Positions 13,886 to 18,552 of a stretch of 18,552 nt of DNA are shown one piece after another; the first letter of the stretch is position 1; each line of letters opens with the position of its first letter. The notes under the pieces were generated by a model. That model saw only the letters and a list, made by a program, of their open reading frames with translations. It made no database searches and was not told the origin of the DNA. Both the position numbers and the translations under genes were made by a program. This stretch comes from Acidobacteriota bacterium. Its GTDB lineage: Bacteria > Actinomycetota > Acidimicrobiia > Acidimicrobiales > SHLQ01. The stretch spans positions 1-18,552 of the forward strand of contig JADFOM010000013.1 in NCBI GenBank assembly GCA_022562835.1, read 5' to 3'.

Positions 13886-13891
13886 GCGCGC

Positions 13892-14161
13892 ATGGCCAGC
13901 GTTTCTCCCAGCGACTACGCAACCAACGACGACCTCCTCGTCGACCACGACGAAGGTCCATTGATGCGCCGCGTCTTGGCCGGGATCGCTGGAGGAATGG
14001 TTTTACTCTCCCTGATCTCGATCATCTTTATTCAGGTGACGACGGGGTGGGGTTGGGGCAACGCGATCGCGATCGGTATCTTCGGTGGCTTCTGGGCAGG
14101 TCTGTTCTTCGGCGCCGCGGCTGGCAACGCGGTACATATTGTCAAAACGGGAAGCCACTGA
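13892..14161 (+). CDS. Small two-helix membrane protein, function unknown
   Basis: I do not recognise a named family. From ATG 13892 it is 89 residues: a polar acidic N-terminus (MASVSPSDYATNDDLLVDHD), then RRVLAGIAGGMVLLSLISIIFIQ as one helix, and GNAIAIGIFGGFWAGLFFGAAAG as a Gly-rich second helix with GxxxG-like spacing. It ends IVKTGSH. The helical hairpin suggests a small inner-membrane protein that packs or oligomerises through the glycines. This start is chosen because a good -10 box sits immediately upstream; a longer frame from 13766 runs through the promoter region and the palindrome. The TGA stop at 14159-14161 overlaps the CTG codon proposed as the start of the next gene. Confidence 0.6.
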   Translation: MASVSPSDYATNDDLLVDHDEGPLMRRVLAGIAGGMVLLSLISIIFIQVTTGWGWGNAIAIGIFGGFWAGLFFGAAAGNAVHIVKTGSH

Positions 14162-15189
14162 ACCCGAACGAACCGTTCCGTTTCAACCCGCACAACGCCG
14201 TCACTGGGGGTTTCCGGCGGACGGCGTCAGCGGGAGGTCGCGAGCTCGTTACGAAGACACTGTTGTCGTCGAGTGCAGATGCTCCGACGCACTGGGCTGC
14301 CAGCGACGATCCGCGCCACTGGAACTATTGGCGACGCGAAGCCGACGCCTACGCAGACGATGAGCATCGGGCCGGGCTTGAAGGCACCGGGCTGTATATG
14401 CCTCGAGCAACAATCGAGGACCACGGTGACGAAATATCCCTGCACCTGGAGTTGATCGACGGCACATCGGGAACCGAGTTCGAGATCGAACAACACGCGA
14501 ACTTCGCGACCGCGCTCGGAAGGTGGCAGGCCCAGCGGCGACGAGAGCGCCCGTGGACCTCGCGCGGATTCCTGCGCGCCTATAGCGCCTCCAAACCTTC
14601 GCCGTTCGAGCTGATCGACGATGACGCTTCGTGGAAACAACCTCTTATTGAGCAGCATTGGCCCGGAGGGCTCCGCGATGGTTGGCGTCGCCTCCTCGCC
14701 AACCGGGAACGGTTGCTTTCGATAGCAGAGCAACTCCCCCGCCGTAGTTGCCATCTCGACGCTTGGGCCTCAAACGTGATCGCACGGCCCGACGGCACCC
14801 TTGCGCTTCTCGACTGGTCGTTTTGCGGCGACGGTGCCCTCGGTGAGGACATCGGCAATCACGTTCCCGACGGAGTGTTCGACCTCTTCTGGCCCGCCTC
14901 AAAGCTCGACGAACTCGACTCGGTTTGTTTCGATGCCTACTGCCGGGGTCTTCGCGAGGCGGGTTGGACGGGAGATGATCGAGTCGTGCGACTCGGCATG
15001 ACAGCGTCAGCGGTCAAGTACACCTGGCTGCTCCCGTTCCAGCTGGCCGCCGCATCCGCGACGACACATCTCGCCTACCACGAACCCGCAGATCCCGATG
15101 TCCTCTACGCCGCGCGGGGCGCAGGCCTCGCCCATCTTGTGGCTTGGTGCGATGAAGCGCTTGCGCTGGCCGAGGCACTCAACTACTGA
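14158..15189 (+). CDS. Aminoglycoside phosphotransferase (APH)-like kinase
   Basis: The protein has an APH/choline-kinase fold. HLDAWASN (H199 to N206 if started at 14158) is the catalytic HxDxxxxN loop, and LLDW (D219) is the metal-binding DFG-like Asp. The N-lobe shows NAVTGGFRR, a glycine-rich loop, and HWNYWRREADAY. The substrate is unknown; actinobacterial relatives often phosphorylate small hydroxylated molecules rather than antibiotics. The start is a problem. Similarity begins near PHNAVTGG (about 14190), yet no in-frame ATG, GTG or TTG lies just before it. The best-placed codon is CTG at 14158 in a CTGA overlap with the previous stop, with GGGAAG five to ten bases upstream. GTG 14047 or TTG 14053 would give 35-37 extra Arg-rich residues deep inside the previous gene. 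About 343 residues from CTG. Confidence 0.72.
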   Translation: MNPNEPFRFNPHNAVTGGFRRTASAGGRELVTKTLLSSSADAPTHWAASDDPRHWNYWRREADAYADDEHRAGLEGTGLYMPRATIEDHGDEISLHLELIDGTSGTEFEIEQHANFATALGRWQAQRRRERPWTSRGFLRAYSASKPSPFELIDDDASWKQPLIEQHWPGGLRDGWRRLLANRERLLSIAEQLPRRSCHLDAWASNVIARPDGTLALLDWSFCGDGALGEDIGNHVPDGVFDLFWPASKLDELDSVCFDAYCRGLREAGWTGDDRVVRLGMTASAVKYTWLLPFQLAAASATTHLAYHEPADPDVLYAARGAGLAHLVAWCDEALALAEALNY

Positions 15190-15196
15190 CATGCGG

Positions 15197-15227
15197 TTGG
15201 GTGCCGGCCGTTGACGACCCGTAACCT
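15197..15227 (+). promoter_or_regulatory. Weak predicted promoter of the alpha/beta hydrolase gene
   Basis: TTGGGT (15197-15202), a 19-base spacer and TAACCT (15222-15227) lie in the 47-bp gap before the ATG at 15237. The -10 box ends nine bases before the start, so any leader would be very short. The same TAACCT box precedes the ABC ATPase gene. Confidence 0.3.
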
Positions 15228-15236
15228 GGTCGGCCA

Positions 15237-15923
15237 ATGACCGAAATGCAGCCAGACTCAGATGTTCGACTCGCCATAGACCAGCGCGGCAACGGAACGC
15301 CGGTGGTGTTCACCCACGGGTGGGCCGACACGAGACAGGTGTGGCACGGGGTCGTCGAAGCGCTCTATGGTCGGTCCCGTTGCATCAGCTGGGACCTGCG
15401 AGGCCATGGTGAATCGACCATCGCACCAGCAGGACAATACTCACGGGCCCACGCACTGCAAGACCTGCTATCGGTCGTCGACCTCGTCGATGGACCTGTG
15501 GTGTTGGCAGGTCACAGCCTTGGGGGCTATCTGTCGTTGGCATTCGCTCTGCAACATCCAGAGAAGGTCACCGGGCTGGTACTGATAGCTGCGGGTCCTG
15601 GCTTTCGAAAACAAGACGCGATGGACGCCTGGAACGCGTCGGTCGACCGTTCCGCCATCGACCTTGGCGTACCAGAGGGTCAAGAGGAGATCTCCAAACA
15701 CACCGATTCTTGGGTGATCGACCACCTCGGCGACATCGACTGCCCGGCATTGTGCATCATTGGTGAGCGCGACAAACGATTCGCCGCTTCAGTAGAGGTG
15801 TTCGAGAAGCATCTCGACGTGCGAGCGTCTGTGACGGTGGCCGATGCCGGCCACATGGTTCATTTCAAGAAGCCGACGGAAGTCGCCGACGCGATCGCCG
15901 ACTTCATCGCGGCGATCGGCTGA
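15237..15923 (+). CDS. Alpha/beta-fold hydrolase
   Basis: The 228-residue product shows a full catalytic triad: the nucleophile elbow AGHSLGG (S94), the acid in IIGERDKRF (D179) and the base in DAGHMVH (H206). The oxyanion-hole segment THGWADT (26-32) follows the first strand, and LRGHGES (54-60) is the usual turn. It is a compact member without a large lid insertion, as in esterases, lactonases or C-C hydrolases of small substrates. The exact reaction cannot be read. ATG 15237 is supported by a -10-like TAACCT just upstream; Met4 is an alternative. It converges on the amidohydrolase gene with a 9-bp gap, leaving no room for separate terminators. Confidence 0.85.
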   Translation: MTEMQPDSDVRLAIDQRGNGTPVVFTHGWADTRQVWHGVVEALYGRSRCISWDLRGHGESTIAPAGQYSRAHALQDLLSVVDLVDGPVVLAGHSLGGYLSLAFALQHPEKVTGLVLIAAGPGFRKQDAMDAWNASVDRSAIDLGVPEGQEEISKHTDSWVIDHLGDIDCPALCIIGERDKRFAASVEVFEKHLDVRASVTVADAGHMVHFKKPTEVADAIADFIAAIG

Positions 15924-15932
15924 GGGTTCGTC

Positions 15933-17126
15933 TCAGGACGCGGCCGAAGTGAGTTCGAGGGTGTTTTCGCGCAGGATCAGTCGGGTGCTGGCTGCGTCTA
16001 GATCCTTGATCTCATCGACGTAGTCGAGCGGTTGGGGCATGCCTTCGATATGTGGCCAGTCCGATCCGAAGATCACACGTTCTGCACCCATGATGTCGAC
16101 GATCTCGTAGGAGTCGTCCTCCCAGAATGGGTTGATCCAGACGTGTTGTTTGAAGACTTCGCCAGGGTCCTCAGAGAACCAGCCGGGTGACTTCCTCGCG
16201 GTCTGACCAAGCTTGCGAAACAGGTCCTCAAGGAAACCCGATCCGTTCTCTACCGACGCGATCCGCAGGTTGGGGAACCGGTCGTAGAGACGCTCGAATG
16301 ACAGTGTCAACAAGAAGTCATAGGCAGCACGTTCGATCGAAAACGCCTTGATCGACGGCTTGTACTTAGCTCCAGCGCCACCAAAAATCGAAGCGAAGCT
16401 ATCTCCCGCGTAGCCGTTGGAGCTGTAGCCGCTGTCGCCGGCGTGTATGACCAATGTGATTCCGGCCTCGTTCAGACGTGCCCAGAACGGGTCGAACAGC
16501 TCATCGGCCGGCGAGACCGGGCCGTGCTCGGTGAATGCTGCGGCAGGGCGCATGACGACTAAGCGGGCATCTCGTGCGAGCGCCCATTCGAGCTGTTCAC
16601 ACGCAAAATCGACATCACAAAGGCTGATATAGGGAGCCGCGTAGATCTTGTCTCGGTAGTTGAAGCCCCAGTCCTCGTCGAGCCATTGATTAAACGCTCT
16701 GAACAACACCTTGACCGCGGGAACATCGTGCTTGAGCAATTCCTCGTAGAGCACGCCGAGCGTCGGGAAGAGCCAGACCGACTCGAGACCCTGTTCATCG
16801 AGCCGGGTCACCCGGGCATCACGGTTCATGTATTCCGCCGGCAGCGCCTCGCGCTCTGAGAGCATCTCGAAGGGGCTGCGACCGTCCGGATTTCCGCGGA
16901 AGTAGTCGCGTAGTGCTCCCGGCATCGCTATTGGGTCCCATGTGGGGTTGACGACCGCACGGCTCAGCTTGCCGCCGACGAGGTGATGTTTACGTCCCCC
17001 GATGTCACACCATTGCACGCATCGGTGCTTCCATTCGTCCGGTACGTGACGGGTGAACGCGTCCAAAGCTTCGTAGTAGTGATTGTCGCAATCGAAGGGC
17101 CGGAAGTCGATGTCTTGCCTAGTCAT
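15933..17126 (-). CDS. Amidohydrolase-2 family metal-dependent hydrolase
   Basis: The 397-residue product has the TIM-barrel pattern of the amidohydrolase-2/ACMSD-like group (COG2159): FDCDNHYYE at 11-19, a metal-site variant in which DNH replaces the more usual HxH or ExH; VIHAGDSG with His228; SVENGSGF, where the family often has a Glu or His at the end of strand 7; and FGSDWPH (352-358), whose Asp355 would be catalytic. Members decarboxylate or hydrolyse small acids and ring-cleavage products. Many actinobacterial copies lie near P450 and CoA genes, as here. ATG 17126 is preceded at seven bases by TACGAT on the minus strand, so it may be leaderless. It diverges from the P450 gene over 82 bp. 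Confidence 0.85.
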   Translation of the reverse strand: MTRQDIDFRPFDCDNHYYEALDAFTRHVPDEWKHRCVQWCDIGGRKHHLVGGKLSRAVVNPTWDPIAMPGALRDYFRGNPDGRSPFEMLSEREALPAEYMNRDARVTRLDEQGLESVWLFPTLGVLYEELLKHDVPAVKVLFRAFNQWLDEDWGFNYRDKIYAAPYISLCDVDFACEQLEWALARDARLVVMRPAAAFTEHGPVSPADELFDPFWARLNEAGITLVIHAGDSGYSSNGYAGDSFASIFGGAGAKYKPSIKAFSIERAAYDFLLTLSFERLYDRFPNLRIASVENGSGFLEDLFRKLGQTARKSPGWFSEDPGEVFKQHVWINPFWEDDSYEIVDIMGAERVIFGSDWPHIEGMPQPLDYVDEIKDLDAASTRLILRENTLELTSAAS

Positions 17127-17133
17127 GTACGGA

Positions 17134-17161
17134 ATCGTAACCGGTTCCTAGTGTCGGTCGA
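17134..17161 (-). promoter_or_regulatory. Predicted promoter of the amidohydrolase gene
   Basis: On the minus strand TCGACC (17161-17156), a 16-base spacer and TACGAT (17139-17134) resemble the promoter proposed before the HAD-PlsC gene. The -10 box ends seven bases before the ATG. The AACCGGTT palindrome abuts the -10 box. Confidence 0.4.
17139..17146. promoter_or_regulatory. Palindrome AACCGGTT in the amidohydrolase/P450 divergent promoter
   Basis: The perfect 8-bp palindrome touches the predicted amidohydrolase -10 box. Its AAC-N2-GTT core matches the core of the KstR operator (TnnAACnnGTTnnA) known from mycobacterial sterol genes, but the outer T and A are not in place. A TetR-type repressor site is inference. 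Confidence 0.3.
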
Positions 17162-17208
17162 CAGCTCTCAATGGCGGTTCAGCTGCTGAGCGACAAGAAT
17201 ACGTCTCG

Positions 17209-18416
17209 ATGAATTCGGACACTGCCGACATAGACCTCTATGACCCCGACCGCTATGTCGCGGCGGCACCGCACGAGGCATTTGCACGTGCGCGCGCTGC
17301 GCACGGGTTGTGGTTTCAAGAGACCCCCGACGGCGGGGGCTACTGGGCTGTGCTGCGTCACGCCGACGTCATCGAAGTGTCGCGCAGCCCTCTGGTGTTC
17401 TCGGCCGCGCTCGGCGGCGTTGTCATCGAAGATCTAGACCAGCAGAGCCTGGAAATGATGCGAAACATGTTGCTGGCGATGGATCCTCCGGCCCACATCG
17501 ATCACCGCAAGAACGTGTCACCGCACTTTCGGGCGAAGGTGATCGCGGGCCTTGAGCCGCGCATCCGAGAAATCTCTCGGACGATCATCGGCGACGCTCT
17601 TGACCGAGACGTCGACTTCGTCCACGAAGTCACCGCTCTTCTGCCCGCACAGGTCATGGGTGAACTCATGGGCCTGCCCCGCGAGGACTGGACGAAGATC
17701 CACTCCTGGTCCGAACGCAACTCTGGCGCGCAGGACCCGGACATCAACCCCGATGAAGCCGGTAGCGGAACGTCGGCTTCGGTCGAGATGGCTATGTATG
17801 CGATCGAGTTAGCCCGCCAAAGACGCGCAGAGCCGACCGAGGATCTGACGTCTCTGATCCTCGCGTCAGAAGTCGACGGCGAAGCCATGACCGACATCGC
17901 GTTCGGAAGTTTCTTCGTTCAACTCGTAACCGCCGGCAACGACACCACGCGCACGATGTTGTCGAGCGGACTCCAAGCGCTGCTCCTCCATGAGGATCAA
18001 CTCGCCGTGTTGCGCCGCGACGCGTCGCCATTCCGGCGGCGGTCGAAGAGATTCTTCGCTGGGCCAACCCGCTGCACTACTTCCGCCGCACAGCCACAAC
18101 CGATACCACGATCGGCGACCATTCGATCGCGGCGGGCGACAAGGTGGCGATGTACTACACCTCCGCCAACCGCGACCCGGCCGTCTTCGCCGACCCGGAC
18201 AGATTCGACATCTCCCGACATCCGAACCCTCATCTAAGTTTCGGCATCGGAGAACACTTCTGTCTCGGTGTACACCTCGCACGCCTCGAGGCCCGCGTCT
18301 TCTTCGAGGAACTAATCGACGCGACCAGCGACATCGAACTCACCGCCGAGCCGACCCGGCAGCGCTCCAACCTCAACAACGCGCTCAAGACATTGCCGGT
18401 CCGGCTGCACTCCTGA
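17209..18416 (+). CDS. Cytochrome P450, interrupted by a single-base frameshift
   Basis: The gene encodes a soluble bacterial P450 of about 402 residues if one missing base is restored. Part one (17209 to about 18027) carries YWAVLRHADVIEV, MDPPAHIDHRKNVSPHF (near 91-107) and the I-helix oxygen-binding motif TAGNDTT (241-247). Part two, in another frame (about 18030-18416), carries the K-helix EEILRW, AMYYTSANRDPAVFADPDRF and the heme-thiolate loop FGIGEHFCLG. Both are needed for activity. Read straight, the first frame becomes Arg-rich nonsense after RRDAS and stops at 18237. The loss of one base lies between about 18019 and 18030. All motifs on both sides are intact, so a sequencing error or very recent mutation is likelier than an old pseudogene. 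The sequence style recalls CYP125/CYP124-like enzymes of steroids and branched lipids; the subfamily is inference. Confidence 0.85.
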
Positions 18417-18425
18417 CCACTCTTG

Positions 18426-18552
18426 TTACCCGATCGGCTCGGTCGGTGTGAACTCGACCGGCATCGCCTCCAGACCAACAACAAAGTTGGCTGGCCGCAT
18501 GGGTAGCTCGGCTCCTTCGACAAGCCTCAGATCGGGCAGGCGACGTTCGAGT
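18426..18552 (-). CDS. Cytochrome P450, C-terminal fragment (runs off the right edge)
   Basis: On the minus strand, 41 codons enter from the window edge and end at a TAA (18428-18426). The residues include RLPDLRLVEGAELPMRPANF followed by VVGLEAMPVEFTP. This is the usual end of actinobacterial P450s (LPxLRL…F..GLExMPVxFTP), the last beta-strand region after the heme loop. The heme motif would lie outside the window. It converges on the frameshifted P450 with a 9-bp gap. Only the C-terminus is visible, so the family is likely but the subfamily is unknown. Confidence 0.7.
   Translation of the reverse strand, partial: LERRLPDLRLVEGAELPMRPANFVVGLEAMPVEFTPTEPIG

Noticed and set aside
15211..15216. 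TTGACG as a -35 box before the alpha/beta hydrolase
   Set aside because: It is only five bases from the TAACCT box, far too close for a -35/-10 pair.
18144..18416. Separate small gene starting at GTG 18144 with a heme-binding motif
   Set aside because: It is the C-terminal part of the frameshifted P450; the same frame already reads P450 sequence (EEILRW) upstream of this codon.
1..18552. tRNA, rRNA, insertion sequence, integrase, defence or biosynthetic cluster
   Set aside because: Reading both strands showed no clover-leaf or rRNA segments, no transposase or integrase motifs, and no known defence or synthase domains; most genes are metabolic or housekeeping.

Overview
The window looks like a chromosomal fragment of a moderately GC-rich actinobacterium, most plausibly an uncultivated Acidimicrobiia-type lineage. 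This rests on family recognition only: an actinobacterial-style HAD-phosphatase/PlsC fusion, a CysNC fusion, a stand-alone LigD-type polymerase domain, several start codons preceded closely by a TAnnnT -10 box (leaderless-type expression), an acidic Asp/Thr-rich linker behind a lipobox, and CYP/crotonase/amidohydrolase genes typical of lipid- or steroid-using actinobacteria. Taxonomy is inference.

Layout. (1) 1-556: the left edge is a composite. A GC-rich arylsulfatase C-terminal fragment (about 1-301) abuts the 5' end of a minus-strand lipoprotein gene (start 432), and neither gene is intact. (2) 557-3879, plus strand: HAD-IB phosphatase/PlsC acyltransferase, 5-formyl-THF cyclo-ligase, and a coupled pair of membrane proteins. 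(3) 3903-6485: folD (minus) divergent from deoC, which is followed 3 bp later by a LigD-type primase-polymerase. (4) 6538-7560: a lone FbpC-like ABC ATPase. (5) 7561-7723: a convergent intergenic region with three copies of a GGTGTC-N-GACACC repeat, two of them forming a near-perfect hairpin. (6) 7724-11206, minus strand: the sulfate activation operon cysD-cysNC-cysC, with two APS-kinase modules. (7) 11352-13736, minus strand: a lone Flp pilin, a crotonase-family protein and a CPA1 sodium/proton antiporter. (8) 13892-15923, plus strand: a small two-helix membrane protein, an APH-like kinase that appears to lack a normal start codon, and an alpha/beta hydrolase. (9) 15933-18552: an amidohydrolase (minus) divergent from a cytochrome P450 (plus) that carries a frameshift, then the C-terminal end of a second P450 (minus) running off the right edge.

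How the parts fit. Regions 2-3 are mainly housekeeping (phospholipid synthesis, one-carbon folate, deoxynucleoside salvage, DNA repair synthesis). The cys operon makes PAPS, either for sulfate assimilation or for sulfonation; no reductase or sulfotransferase is in the window. The right half (crotonase, hydrolase, amidohydrolase, two P450s) suggests oxidative breakdown of lipids or terpenoid/steroid-like compounds, with a palindromic operator candidate between the amidohydrolase and the P450.

I did not find a clearly new multi-gene system. The observations most worth a second look are the repeat cluster at 7588-7713, the duplicated and diverged APS kinase, the composite left edge, the CTG start candidate, and the palindromes in divergent promoter regions. 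No tRNA, rRNA, CRISPR array, transposase or integrase was seen.
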